Shown here: in pieces, positions 34,230-44,869 of the stretch
Layout: the number at the start of each line of letters is the position of its first letter
Position numbering within the stretch: the first letter of the stretch is position 1
Position numbers and translations under genes: made by a program
Notes under the pieces: model-generated
What the model was told of the DNA's origin: nothing
The model's input: only the letters and a program-made list of their open reading frames with translations
Database searches by the model: none
Assembly (NCBI GenBank): GCA_014905825.1
Contig: JACGCN010000039.1
Location: 1 to 64,000 of the forward strand
Source of the DNA: Lyophyllum atratum
Taxonomy: Eukaryota; Basidiomycota; Agaricomycetes; Agaricales; Lyophyllaceae
Direction: 5' to 3'
DNA: 64,000 nt

Positions 34230-35406
34230 TCATCTCTTGCCACCACCACGGCCACGGCCCCTCCCGCCACGACTCGACCGGCCGCCAGTTGCCTCCCTCC
34301 CCAGAGCCAGCCCACCCCGACCTTTGCTCGCAAAACGCACAGCTTTCCGCGTATTGAGAACACTGTCCTCTGACCGAGGCTCCCGCCTCATTTTTTTGGT
34401 ATCACTGTCCAACCGTGAAAGAAGTGCGACAGAAGCCTTAGCTTCGTCGGAAACCGATTTTTCAGCTGGGTCGAACTGGAACAAACGGATTAGGATTGAA
34501 ATAAAAGCTATGAGGAAACGGAGTAGAGCTGACCTTCCGCTTGACACCGCGGATCTTCTTCTCGCCGTCAAGCTTCTTATCAAACTTGCCCATGCTAGCT
34601 GTGCTCATCCTCGTCGTCGCTAGCGTCTTTTCTATGTCATTTTTCCGTGCGTCGCGAGGGTTCGAGGCAGCCACAGCACGAGCAACATTTTGAGCATGCT
34701 TCTTTTCGTTCTTCGCAACCCTCTCCTTGCGAGCGTCACGAGAGACTTTTCTTGGGTCGTAATCAGCGTCTAGATGAAGCATGGCGTTGCGTCAGTCGTA
34801 TTGATACAGTTCAGAATCTCAGTACTCACCGGCGTTGAGAGGCACCTCAGTGATCCATTGTTCTTCGGTTTGCTTGTTCTTTCCATTTCTTCCCCAGCGG
34901 TTGACCCACTCCTGCTTCTCCTCGTCCCACTCCTTCTTGTCCCGCACCTTGTGTTGGATACCCTTCGCTGCGGCAAATGCTTCCCATTTCGTCTGGGGTT
35001 TGGGTTTGGGCAGGGGCTTCGCTCGGGGAAGTTGTGTTGTTGGTGGGGGTAGTTGGGCTAGAGGGCCGTCGGGAGAGGTGCGTGTGGGAAGGGTGAAGAG
35101 AGAAGCATAGAGTGCTTGGACGCCATCCCGCGCCAGAGATTGGAGGTGTTCCTCAAGGTTTTCACTGTTCAGACGCTTCAGTATGTATAGATCAGGTATA
35201 ATGGTTTATGGTGCCGACTTGTAGCTCTCCTCGTCTATTGGATTCGGATCTGTGACTGTTAATAGACCAGGATCGACGTCCAGAGGAGTCTCCTTCTCGA
35301 CTGTCACTGATTGACTATGAGCAGGGTGTTAGCAAGGAATATGATTACTGAACATCAAGACTTGCTATTTTGCGGCATGCGAAGCAAGGATGTTCGAAAC
35401 GTCCAT
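34230..35406 (-). CDS. RRS1: Ribosome biogenesis protein RRS1
   Basis: Nucleolar factor that with Rpf2 brings the 5S RNP into the pre-60S ribosome. Exon 1 (35366-35406) gives MDVSNILASHAAK. It joins exon 2 (35219-35314) across a 51-bp intron that begins GC, not GT (GCAAGT...TAG), yielding QSVTVEKETPLDVDPG, the conserved start of the family. Exon 3 begins at 35164 and holds ALYASLFTLPTRTS, KPQTKWEAFAAAKGI and KRD-type basic blocks with WGRNGKNKQTEEQWITEVP, the RRS1 core. Later exons carry DADYDPRKVSRDARKERVAK and a C-terminal Arg/Gly-rich tail (SSRGGRGRGRGGGKR). The stop is at 34230-34232. Divergent from TAF12 with 145 bp between start codons. Confidence 0.92.
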
Positions 35407-35551
35407 TTTTGTGTGAAGCACTCGGTGTGAGCCTCAATTTGCAAAAAAATGCTGAAGCCCAGATCGTTGTTTGGTTCAGAGGGTCATGCAACACAACGAC
35501 ACCGCTTAGTGACATTTCACTTGAACGCGCAGAACCGACAACTACATCATC

Positions 35552-36808
35552 ATGGACAACAATGCCGCCGCCAGCTCAAGCACCAATATCAACGGAGTAG
35601 CGAGCACCAGCGCTGCTGCTGCTGCCGATGCCCCTGCTGTAGATATGATCGGCGTTCTTGGGAACCTCCTCAAGAGCCATACAGGAGAACAAGTCTCGAA
35701 CGAACGCATGGCTCAAATCCTGCTCTCCAACATGGCGACCCTCGTGAAGCAAGGAAAGCTCAACCAAGGCCAGATCTTACAGGTATAGTGACCTGCCATC
35801 TGCATCGAGATCGATCGACGACCTGCGGTTGTACTTCTTTTGAGCAGCTCAAACAATTCGCCGACAAACACAAGGCCGTACAACCAGCAACGCCAGGAAA
35901 CGGGGCCATAAAGGTATCTTTGTTTCCTCCCTGACTCATTCAGGCGGAGCCTCCTCAACCACGGTATTTAGCCACCGACCCCCTCGAATCCCGCTTTCAA
36001 AACCGGTCACGAAGTTTCGCAACCACCAAGTCTTGGAACGACGAATCCTGCGGACTACTATCCAGCAATCAGCCAGACTTTGAGTGTTAACAACCCGGGC
36101 GCCGTTCAGTGGGCGCAGACGCGCCCCACCTTGACAGGCGGCATCCCCAGCGGACGTGTATCCGGTTAGTGGCAACGAATCAGCCCTGAATATGCAAATC
36201 CTGATAAATGGTGGTGTTCTTTCACTATAGGCACCCCCGCCCAAGTCGCGCGCTCACAGGACGACGCGAGTATGCTGAGCTTGGACGATAACCGGTCACG
36301 GAGGAAGAATACACCGGGAGACCAGAGCATGCGGAGGACGATTCAGGATCTCGTAGCGAGCGTGGATCCTAATGTCAAAATTGAGCCTGAGGTGGAAGAT
36401 GTGAGACTTTGTCCATACCACCATGCCACTGGCTCATAACGCAACTTGCAGCTGCTACTCTCAATTGCTGACGAGTTCATCGATTCCGTCACCAACTTCG
36501 CATGCAGACTTGCTAAGCACCGTGGTGGCGACTCCTTGGAAGTCCGGGACTTGCAACTACATCTTGGTAGGTAATTTTGAGTATGGGTCGGTCCTTTGAC
36601 ACTGATGTTTCTCACAGAGCGCAATCACAATATCCGTATCCCCGGTTTCGCATCGGACGAGACGCGAATATCGCTCTCACAATCAAACATCGGTCCCGCA
36701 GCCCCGGCAGCAACAAGCAAGAAGAATGCTCCAGGGACGCACATGACGCTAAGGAGTCAACGCCTTGCCCAAGTTTCGCAGTCAAAGAGAGAAGCGAAGC
36801 TGATGTGA
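35552..36808 (+). CDS. TAF12: TFIID/SAGA subunit TAF12
   Basis: Histone-fold subunit shared by TFIID and SAGA; pairs with TAF4 (or Ada1 in SAGA). Six exons: 35552-35782, 35848-35913, 35972-36164, 36231-36400, 36452-36566 and 36618-36808, together 966 nt, 321 residues. The N-terminal region is Ala/Ser-rich, then a helical element ([26 protein letters not shown]). The middle is Pro/Ser-rich. The histone fold comes at the C-terminal side: [40 protein letters not shown] and [20 protein letters not shown], then NIRIPGF, the classic end of the TAF12 fold. The tail ends [10 protein letters not shown]. The exon 3 acceptor is the TAG at 35969-35971; nearer CAG acceptors break the frame. Confidence 0.92.
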
Positions 36809-36942
36809 CGAGTTTTATGCTTATACTATCATGGACATCGAATGCTGTACTACTACCGTTACACACGCCTTATGTTCTATTATAATACTTCCAATGCCTC
36901 CAAACGTCAAGAATATCCTCCTCGAGATCTCTTAATCCTTCT

Positions 36943-38033
36943 CTAACTCAGGAGCGCAATCTCGACGTTGTTCCTAAGCCCTCGCCATCGGGTGTTGGCA
37001 CCTTCCTTCTGCGACACCTCGGAGGGCAAGCCTGTAAGAACCTTCGCGATAAAGGTCGGATCCGTCAAAGGTGTTAGGTCATCGCGTCTTGGTAGTTGCT
37101 AGATGAGGTCCGTTCAGCGGCATCTTTCTACGAAATACGTGAAGCGAGGTTACCCTTTTGACGCGGTCGTACGGGGCCTCCCATCCGCTCGTCTCCCGGA
37201 TAATCGACGGGGGTTGAGATGAAAATGAATGATAGATCCGCGTGTCATGCATCCTGAAAAGGACGTTGTCGACACGGAGAGTAAAACGCGCGAGAATAAA
37301 TATACATGTGGGCATCACACGCTGTGGCGTAAGGAGCGATTAATATTACAGACGCGCCAAGATAGGGAACATGCTTACTATTCGCACGAGGAGAGTGGAC
37401 GAGCCATTATCATGCAGCTCGTCTTCGAACAAAGGGATCTCGGCGTAGAAGAGAATAGGATCTGGACGCGTGAGTTCCGCCATGGGGATCGTATGGGCTG
37501 GATTCTCGGGATCGGTTTCAGTCCACGACGAAGTGGACGCTTTCCCAGACAGATCAGGATGGTCATGGCCCGTATATGCCGAGGTATATGTCCAATCGTA
37601 CTCCTTCGTCGGGACAGTCATTGGCATCGGCAGGGTCGATGAAGGTCCCGTTCTGTTCCCCGTGTATGATCTATAAGCTGGTGCGCGATTGCAGGTAAGA
37701 GATTATTCACCGACTCTCTAACCACTTGGCAGCGTACCCAACCTTGACGCCTCCATCACCCTCTTCCAGTTCCCCATTCTTCACGGCCTTTAGAGCAGCA
37801 TCCGTTGTGAATGTATACTTCCACCCCGACGGGCGGTGCTCAAGTGTTAGGCTGTTGCTTCCAAATGTCATCTCCGGCAGTGGAAACCCGAGCGAGGCCT
37901 GCAATGCATCACAGTCTGAAGCATTGGATATGGGATTTGTAGATGCTGTGATGAACCAGTCGAAGACCTCGATTGATCGTGAACCGGGCGATTCAAAGAG
38001 CTGATGCTTGGGAACAGCGACTGCGGCGGACAT
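36943..38033 (-). CDS. TIP41: TIP41, regulator of TOR/PP2A signalling
   Basis: Binds Tap42-type or PP2A-family phosphatases and relays TOR and nutrient signals. The protein reads from MSAAVAVPKHQLF (38033); blocks are LGFPLPEMTFGSNSLTLEH, SGWKYTFTTDAALKAVKNGE and EGDGGVKVGYAAKWLES. After a roughly 40-bp intron come MPMTVPTKEYDWTYT, RPDPILFYAEIPLFEDELHD and NGSSTLLVRI. Then VMPTCIFILARFTLRVDNVL and RIYHSF, the TIP41 core. The last exon has DDLTPLTDPTFIAKVLTGLP and ends NNVEIALLS, stop at 36943-36945. An in-frame ATG further up at 38237 would add 68 residues but leaves only 21 bp to the start of the divergent dynein gene, so 38033 is preferred. Confidence 0.93.
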
Positions 38034-38258
38034 GATAGTTTCGTGATAGGATGCCAGCAGAGAAGGTCTTCGATCCGGGTTTCTCGTTGGGGCTGATATG
38101 GTGGTCTGGACTGTGGAGGTCGTTGCAGCTCGACTTGCAGACGATGTGGAACTTATACTTGAATTCAGAGATTGATCGGAATCCGAATTGAATTGTATTT
38201 CCATCTTGTGTCGTGACCGCGAGCTTGCAACCGCCAAATACAGCTTGTTTCTGACAGG

Positions 38259-40151
38259 ATGGAGGCTTCGCGCTCTTCGACGCCAGAGGCACCGCCGCAG
38301 GATCTATGGTCGTCGATCCTAGATTCCATATCATCGACGCGCTCAACGCCGTCGAAACAGATACTTCTCTTGGGTCAACCTTTAACAGGGAAGTCAACAC
38401 TTGTATCCGCACTGCTCCAGAAACCACCGTCAGACGAAGGAAAGGACGGGAACAGGAGTGACTTTGCTGTTGGATACGATTTCGCTGATATTCGGGACGA
38501 CGCTGATGAAGGCAAGCGTCTCTGACATTCCCGTGCAGACTATATGCTCATCTTATATGTGTTCCACTAGATACCCTAGCACGCCTGTCCGTGTATACCG
38601 TTCCCTCTGCGTCACCTTCATATATATCTTTGCTACCCCATTTCCTTCCTCCCCGGCAATCCCTTCCGCATACCCTTGTTATGATTGCTTTAGACTGGAC
38701 ACGTCCCTGGTCGTTCGTGGAGGAGCTGCAGACCTGGCTGCAATGGGTGGAAACGTGGGCGAAAGGCGATGGGGCGCGCGAGCTAGAAATAACGCGAGAA
38801 GAAGGCCGTGAAAGATGTGAGTACGCGGCTCCTGCGAAAGCAGAACTGGTGTGTTAACTTCTGTGGCAGGGCAGTCCCACCTTCAGCATTATACCGAACC
38901 TTCGACGGACCCATTGCCTGCGAATTCGACCATGTCAGGAACGCTCTTGCCCCTTGGTCCCGGTACATTCAGTCACAATTCTGCTGGTATTCCGATTATC
39001 GTAACTTGCACAAAGGCCGATCTCATCGACGAAGGAAATGACATGGCTGCCGGAGCGTCTGGAATGGGGAGCATGGTGAAAGGGAAAGGAGGAGAATGGG
39101 AAGAAAGGACAGATGGGGTGATGCAAGTACTTCGGACGATTTGCTTGAAATGTGAGCATTTCACTCTTTACTTGATGTTACAGCGTTCTTATCAAAGCAA
39201 TAGATGGCGCTTCCTTGTTCTACACGACGACCGTCCCTGCGACACTCCAAGTTCTGCGACAATACGCTTTGCATGCTCTTTTCACACCTCCTGCCCCGTC
39301 TCCTGTAGCATCGGGTGCGGAACCTCAGGCACCCATCCGTAATATTTTCCCTTTCCATCACAAACCAAATACGCTGGACCGCGACCGAATCGTTGTACCT
39401 GCAGGATGGGATAGTTGGGGTAAGATCTCGGTTATGCGGGATGGGTTTGAGGCCAAGATGTGGGGAGAGGCATGGGAGAGAGATCTTGAGGATGGTCATA
39501 ATGAAGGAAGCGGTGCCAGGAAACTATATGCGTCTCTTGTGCCAGACCAGGGTACCAAAGTGAGTAGGGTCCTAGTTCCTGATCATGCGTTTGCTGAACT
39601 CCTTCAAGCCACCCCCTCTACCGCCATTCAACAACCCAACGCCAGAACAAGCGTTCCTCGCGAAGAACTACGACGAGAATGCAAAGAAGCCAGATCGGGA
39701 TCCTCGTGGGGCTTTCCGCAACCCTACAGACCTCACTGGTGCCTCTGCGGGTATCGTTGGCCCGCTTGGAAGCAGCAGTTTCAGTTTGCCGAACGTAGAA
39801 CGCGCGTTGACAGAGATGGAAGTGGGTATTGGTGGAGGGCCAGGTGCAGGTGCGGCGTCGGATCCTCGAAGATCTACTCGCAATACCGGGGCGCCATCTG
39901 GTCGTCCTGCGGGTCTGGCACCGGTGGGTACTTCAGCTCCCGCAACCGGAAGGCCGCCTGCGTCGCCTACACCAGCTTCAGCTGGGTCCCCAAGCCCGAC
40001 TGCCGGACAGACCCAACATGAAGTCTTGCAGAACTTCTTCCAGAGTCTGCTCAGTTCGAAGGATCGTACAGGCGCAGCAGCAGCAGGCGGGCGAGCGCCG
40101 GCGGCAGGGAAGGCGAATGGCAATGGCAGCGGGACAGAAGATGGAGCATGA
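38259..40151 (+). CDS. Cytoplasmic dynein light intermediate chain
   Basis: Dynein-1 subunit linking the motor heavy chain to cargo adaptors; in hyphae needed for nuclear and endosome transport. The Ras-like domain begins after a short Ser/Pro leader with the P-loop ILLLGQPLTGKSTLVSALLQ. Then VGYDFADIRDD, VMIALDWTRPWSFVEELQTW and LQWVETWA follow. SAGIPIIVTCTKADLIDE carries the TKAD base-recognition motif. LFYTTTVPATLQVLRQYALH and IVVPAGWDSWGKISVMRDGF are light-intermediate-chain blocks. The C-terminal adaptor-binding region contains EQAFLAKNYDENAKKPDRDP and a helix at HEVLQNFFQSLLSS, matching the helix that engages adaptors in animals. Introns near 38.52-38.57, 38.82-38.87, 39.15-39.21 and 39.56-39.60 kb. 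Divergent from TIP41. Confidence 0.9.
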
Positions 40152-40543
40152 TGCATGATGGACGGTGCCAATTTTAGAGTCGGGGTACGCGATGTTCGGA
40201 GATGTCTCGAAAAGGAAATATGTACCAGCCACTGACTTGTTGACATGTGTTGTGGTGCTCGTGATAATTCTTCCTTTCGCCTTGACCACCATCTCACGGT
40301 TGGTCCAACCCTCGACGCCATTGACCGCCGGCTGTCTTCGTCGTCTCATCCGTCTCCCAGCTTCACATAACTTATTATCTCTATTTTGTGTACAAAAATG
40401 GGAAAATGGTGCGCCTGAGACGGAAGCGCTTATTCCCGCAAAGCATGTACTCACTCACGCACTACCGTGCAGGACACCCGACTATATTGACGATGTATTG
40501 CATTCCAAAATGAAAGGCCTAGTGTATGTGAACACACGCGGTC

Positions 40544-41789
40544 ATGTCTGGCATGGATTGCACCGCTCATTCCCCGCCTAGGTCTGGCGCCATTAAGCGG
40601 TCATCTTTGGAGAAGACAGAACCTACGATCAGCTATGAAGACTTCGTGAACGACTTGGATACGGGTGACTCTTTTACGACATCTATTATTGATATTCTTG
40701 TCAAAGTGAGCCTGCCTGCACAGTCATTTCCATTTGGCGCTAAGTCCGTCGATATCTTAGGAATTAGCAGAGCGACGCACTCGACCCAACCTCAATGACA
40801 GAAGACTCATCGCGGACCGTTCGGCTAAAAGCTTGCGACTATTGGCAACCCCTCTTCGGGTCTATCGCGACCGCACAATGGGACGCTACCATCACAGCAG
40901 GCGCTCTGCGAACCTGTCTGATTACTTGAGCGCTCCACCGCTAGAAATGGACATGGAGGAGGATGAGGACATATTTGAGCGCATGCTGGATAGTGGAACA
41001 ACTGTCGAGGGAGCTCGTATCAACTCGGACCTGTACGAGGCGTATGGTACAAATGGTGGACACACCTCGAGGGCCGTTTCAAGCCCTTCACCACCAATCG
41101 AAGATGCGCCCCTTCCTGTATTCACACAACCGCCGCATTCCCGAAGTGGGCCATGGTCGATGTCTAGCGGTGTACCAACGACCTTTCTAAGTCGCCAAGC
41201 GCCCAACCGTCGTCCTTTCCGGTCGAGAACCGTGGATTTCAACGAGTTCACACACCACCGCCGGTCTTCCAACAGGGAGGGTCAGAGCGCGCGAGGTGAA
41301 CCTGCAGAGAGCTTGGAGGTGCGGGAAGGGCCATGGAACCGTAGCTCTCAATCTACTCGTCGGTTCTTTCCTTTTATCCGCACCCGCCGATACGAGCACA
41401 CAGATCCATGGAGCTCTGATATTCCTTCCTCGCACGACGTCGATGAAGGCCCTGCGTATACGTCAGAACCATCAAACGCTCCGTGGTTCAACCTGACGCC
41501 TCCGATTCACAGGGAATCGTCCACGATGGAGGAGGCCCTGGCCGATGCCGAACTCAGTGAAGAGAGAGGTCATGCAGCTCCTGCGCCCAGGCTCCGCCGT
41601 GGTGGCCTTCGAGCCCCAGAATCCATTCTGTCACGACATGCGTCACCTATCCCCACCATTGGCAACCCTCCCCGTAGCTCCTACGACGAGCACCCCGAAA
41701 TTATACCGCGCGGGGTGGGAGATGATGGCCACACGGAGCCCACGGGGTATCCTACACCAGGTTCCACCGACCACGAGTTTTTCGCGTAG
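40544..41789 (+). CDS. Uncharacterised 396-residue protein
   Basis: No family recognised. Two exons, 40544-40705 and 40761-41789, join in frame at IIDILVK/ELAERRTRP. The first ATG at 40544 (MSGMDCTAHSP) and a second at 40553 are both possible starts. The N-terminal about 100 residues look structured and charged: TISYEDFVNDLDTGDSF, then RPNLNDRRLIADRSAKSLRL and TPLRVYRDRTMGRYHHSRR. The rest is Ser/Pro/Arg-rich, probably disordered, with acidic patches (EMDMEEDEDIFERML). No membrane segment or signal peptide. It lies between the dynein subunit and TLS1 genes, all on the plus strand, with no sign of a shared function. Confidence 0.6.
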
Positions 41790-41992
41790 GAAGAGAAAAA
41801 CAAAAGGAATGAGTGTACGATATGTGTATAGGTTACCCGCTGGGACTCTCTACTACTTAGCTCTGCTTCGTAATTTATCTTGGCTTATTTCTATTCTTCG
41901 TCTCCATGTATTTTTCAATTCTTGTGTAAACGTCGTTGAGTTTCTGTGAATTAGCACAGCCACAAACTACTGAACCTCTACCACTACGATCA

Positions 41993-43190
41993 ATGATCAA
42001 GAAGCGCACACGCCCGCAACCCCGTGTCCGCGAAATATCTCCCGAGGTAGAAGAGGAGGAAACTCAAGCGGAGGAAGAAGGAGAAGGCAACTTGCCGTAC
42101 GTCGCAAATGTAAACCGTCACTTTTGGGCCCTGTGCTCAACGAACTGCTGAACTTCAGCTTGGCAGACCTTATCGAGCTTCGGAAATTGAGGAGGGCTCG
42201 ACAAGGCATTGACGCGACTAAACTTAACAAAGGAGACATCCGCAAAAAGAAGAAGCGGCCACGAGAGGAAGGTGAGCAGGGTGGGCTGAAGAAAGGTGTT
42301 CGGAACGAGGACGAGGAAGAGTGCGCTTTGACTGTTTGCTATTTTCGCGTCAGGATAACTGATACTCGACGCTATTAGGGACGAGGAAGAGAAGGAAGCC
42401 CGGGCGCGCCGAGTCGTCCGCGCGAACAACTTCACGCAGCAGACAAACGCTCTCGATGTTGACAAGCATATGTGCGGTGGTCTCTCCCCTATCTCACTGC
42501 TCCTTGTGCTGAGAGCAATCTGCGTCCTTTAGGATGGCTTATATTGAGGAGAATCTGAAGATACGGAGCAAACCCCGGGACGATTCCGATGACGAGGACA
42601 AGGGACCACCCGATCCACAGGAAGCGCTATATAACCTCGCCGACCGGTGGAAGGTGGACAAACAGCTGAAGCCGGGAGAGGAGGGTAGCGTCACCAATAG
42701 CTTGACTATGTTGACGGCCATACCAGAGGTAGACCTCGGAATGGAGTATGTGGCTGGTCCTTTCCATCATGCAGACTCTGACTCTTTGCAGTGCTCGATT
42801 GAAAAATATTGAAGACACTGAGAAGGCTAAACGAGTTGTTGCCGAGGAACGGCAGGACCGTAAAAAACCTAGCAACAACGATGAGGAACATCTCGCAGCT
42901 TCCAGATGTGAGTTGTGGTGTCTTGCCCTGCATTCTGACTTTTCTTATTATCGTCGCAGTTTACCGGCCAAACCTCAAAGCCAAATCTGACGCTGACATC
43001 CTGCGAGACGCCAAGTTGGAAGCGATGGGATTGCCCCCACAGGACGACCAGCCTCGGCAGTCTAACCACGAGCGGCAACAGATGGCCACTGACGAGATGG
43101 TCTGTTGCTTCAATCTTTCCTGCGTGTATACTATTCTAACGAGTATGTGTTCAGGTCATGGAGCGCTTCAAGAAACGGATGCGAAAATAA
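41993..43190 (+). CDS. TLS1 / C9orf78 (HCA59) family splicing-associated protein
   Basis: Small nuclear protein related to fission-yeast Tls1 and human C9orf78, which bind the Brr2 helicase of the spliceosome and influence splice-site choice. The start is MIKKRTRPQPRVREISPE at 41993. Acidic and basic stretches follow, with LADLIELRKLRRARQGIDA, RVVRANNFTQQTNALDVDKH and MMAYIEENLKIR, the last two being the family hallmark. Then DPQEALYNLADRWK, TNSLTMLTAIPEVDLGM and RLKNIEDTEKAKR. The C-terminal part is ERFKKRMRK, with the stop at 43188-43190. Introns are short, with one within about 42.10-42.16 kb and others near 42.33, 42.48, 42.75, 42.91 and 43.10 kb. About 260 residues. Confidence 0.87.
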
Positions 43191-43274
43191 CGAATCCGCG
43201 GAACACCACTTGTATTCTCTGTATGTATCAATAACATAAAACTTCTGCTCGAGGCGAGGAGATATATTGCCACT

Positions 43275-44250
43275 TTACGGAAGGATCAAGTTCTTTGGCC
43301 TCGCGAAGTCGGGTGTTTCAAGCCCAGCCACTATTCAAAGTGTGTCAGCCTGCGAACCCATGAAGCCCACAGATGAAGGTCCAGAGCTGCATCCGTTGTA
43401 GCCTGGTGACGATGTCAGGCTTGTGCCAGCCATCGGAAGGCACTGGCCTCACCGACGTCGAAACCGGTGGTATTCTATCCAATTTGGCCAACGGTGCTTT
43501 CATTGAAGCCACTCAGTCCTCTAGTCTACAGGAGAGGGTTCAGGAAGCCCAAGAGAGGCAGTTTCTCGGATAGGCGAACGTCATTGAGAAGGGCCACGAT
43601 CGCCGCGAATGCGGGGGTAGATGCGGACGTGCCACCGACGAGTCTTAGCTGACGTTGCAAGAAGATACGGAAGCGGTCGCTCTGGGCTGCTACGCCAGGG
43701 ATACTCAAAGAAAGGCATCGGGCTTAGGGTCTCGTCCGAGCGAAGTAACATCGACACTAGTCTAAAAGGTAAAAGGATGACACTCACGCTTATAGAGCTG
43801 CCATTGGGGAGGGCATTGACGTATTTACCAGCGACCTTCTCTTGATACCAGCGGCCGTCGAAGAGTCCGACTGAGGTATGCATGATAAAGTTGAAGATAA
43901 GTGTCTCGAGATTTTAGACAAGAATAAAGAGAACTACTATGGGCACCTACGCGTATCTTGGTGAGCCCAGAATCAGAAAGAATCTCGGTATAAGAGGCAT
44001 GTTGAAGGGAACAGGTGGACGAATCTTGTCATATTACGCCCATCATTCGTGAGCATTCGTGAAGCATTGCTGCATCGTTGTCCCGGACTCCCCAGTCCCC
44101 AGACGAGACTAGCAGGAAGACACCTCCGGCGCCTATTGAACTGGTTGGTCAGGTCTTCAAGGGATTGGGTTTCGACGTCTTTCAGACCGAGGATGTTCAA
44201 GAGCGCACTCGATAAATACGCACAGGTGCGGTAATGGCTATGATGTACAT
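43275..44250 (-). pseudogene. Decayed sedolisin (S53 peptidase) gene copy
   Basis: Third, broken copy of the two sedolisin genes upstream. Recognisable pieces in order: an oxyanion-region block VSSGDWGVRDND, NDGRNMTRFV, YVNALPNGSS, AAQSDRFRIFL and the serine block VGGTSASTPAFAAIVALLND with GFLNPLL. A degenerate C-terminus VAGLETPDFARPKNLIL ends at 43275-43277. Breaks: a stop right after GFLNPLL, a second stop in the next block, and a small tandem duplication (CTCACGAATG copied, about 44045-44070) that shifts frame before NDGRN. No prodomain, signal peptide or Glu/Asp catalytic block was found upstream, so the 5' half is missing. It cannot make an active enzyme. Confidence 0.8.
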
Positions 44251-44869
44251 TGCGCCCAAAGAGAGACGCACGGAAATCGCGGCCTCTCCTGGATGTTGAA
44301 CTCTTTGCAGGGTCTAGCGCAGTTGAGTCGCTGTGCACACAGTGGTACCAGATGGTCATTCGATATCATTGATGAAGGGATATGAGGGGATATGTAGTAA
44401 AGGGTTGCGTGTGCATCAAAACAGGTCCTGGCATGATAATAACATGTGCTCCACAGTCCTCTAGTTTGACTCACCAGATTTTGAAATTATGAATGAAGCG
44501 CATGGTCGTTTGAATATAGCGCTTGCTTGGAAAGGGGTATAAGCAACTGCACGTACCTGCTTGATTGAGGGACCTGGGCAACCACGCTCTTCACTTGCTG
44601 GACGAGGACGGAAGTCCGAGCGATATTCTCGGAGAACTTCACGCATCAGCGCGATCTGCCCCCTGGGGCCTGACGGCCTGCCAAGAAAGGTCGAGATCAT
44701 GAGACCGCGTAAAGTGCTGTGAAGTGCCGTCTAGTGCCGTTCCATTTGAGGCAGAACCACATGGCACCTGTCCGACGACGAGATAATGACTTAAGACCAC
44801 GCGAGTGGGTCAGCTAAGCAAAAAGCTCATGCTTTTCAATAGGAACAAGGTGTTGGATATATTTAGCGT
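44251..44869. other. Gap between sedolisin pseudogene and intact sedolisin
   Basis: About 620 bp where the 5' half of the decayed copy would be expected. I cannot align any part of it convincingly to a sedolisin prodomain. Short open frames only. Confidence 0.4.

Noticed and set aside
35914..35943. A 30-bp intron in TAF12 ending at the CAG at 35943
   Set aside because: Too short for splicing, and the following frame soon loses the protein. The 58-bp intron ending at 35971 restores a continuous frame.
38034..38237. Longer TIP41 start at 38237
   Set aside because: It would leave only 21 bp to the divergent dynein gene start and adds a Ser/Thr-rich stretch unlike the conserved TIP41 N-terminus. 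Kept only as an alternative.
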